From positions 1 to 19,289 of the forward strand of contig CAYOEZ010000072.1 of the NCBI GenBank assembly GCA_964402955.1: a stretch of DNA of 19,289 nt. Reading direction: 5' to 3'. Below, piece by piece: positions 19,221-19,289 of the stretch. How positions within the stretch are numbered: the stretch's first letter is position 1; every line of letters begins with the position of its first letter. Below the pieces are notes generated by a model that was not told where the DNA came from, did not search any database, and saw nothing but the letters and a program-made list of their open reading frames with translations. The stretch is from CAYOEZ01 sp964402955 (GTDB lineage: Bacteria > Chloroflexota > DTOL01 > DAOUCN01). A program made the position numbers and the translations under genes.

Positions 19221-19289
19221 CTGGAGTAATGCCGTTGGTAGTGTATCATATTGTGTGTAAGCTGTCTTGACGGGAGAAGACAATAGGCG

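Overview
The window looks like a chromosomal segment of a GC-rich free-living bacterium. All ribosomal genes are bacterial in type and order, and Shine-Dalgarno (SD) sites of the GGAGG type are common. The ribosomal-operon order, the UbiA-type phosphoribosyltransferase, the PrsW-like protease and the G-rich intergenic repeats suggest Chloroflexota. That placement is an inference of moderate to low confidence, because no 16S rRNA gene or database search was available.

Region 1 (1-10804, all + strand) is the distal spc operon followed by the alpha operon. The order is rplF (3' end), rplR, rpsE, rpmD, rplO, secY, adk, map, infA, rpmJ, rpsM, rpsK, rpsD, rpoA, rplQ, truA, rplM, rpsI, closed by a hairpin terminator. 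It encodes large- and small-subunit proteins, the SecY translocon pore, adenylate kinase, methionine aminopeptidase, IF1, the RNA polymerase alpha subunit and a tRNA pseudouridine synthase. A strong internal promoter (TTGGTG, 17 bp, TGaTATAAT) lies before infA. Four ribosomal proteins carry low-complexity additions: L18 internally, S5 at the C-terminus, L30 and S11 at the N-terminus. Many non-overlapping junctions contain an inverted repeat without a U-tract. The rpsK and rpoA leaders are the most unusual.

Region 2 (10805-14746) has a palindromic element, a UbiA-family polyprenyl-phosphate phosphoribosyltransferase-like gene (- strand), a G-rich heptad inverted repeat, and then a + strand run of tlyA, a C26 glutamine-amidotransferase-like hydrolase and a PrsW-like protease.

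Region 3 (14747-16169) holds a remnant that looks like the C-terminus of an NrfD-type membrane subunit, an unrecognised membrane protein made of two related halves (- strand), and two divergent near-consensus promoters.

Region 4 (16170-19289) has tyrS (+), a second heptad inverted repeat, and on the - strand prs and a nitroreductase separated by one base, plus a tRNA-Arg(UCG) with its own promoter. Prs makes PRPP, which is the expected donor substrate of the UbiA-type enzyme in region 2.

I see no transposase, CRISPR array, prophage or defence system. The most interesting signals are RNA- or DNA-structural: paired inverted (GGGNNNN)n arrays at gene borders, an SD placed about 65 nt upstream of rpsK across a hairpin, a structured 256-nt rpoA leader, and low-complexity expansions of ribosomal proteins.
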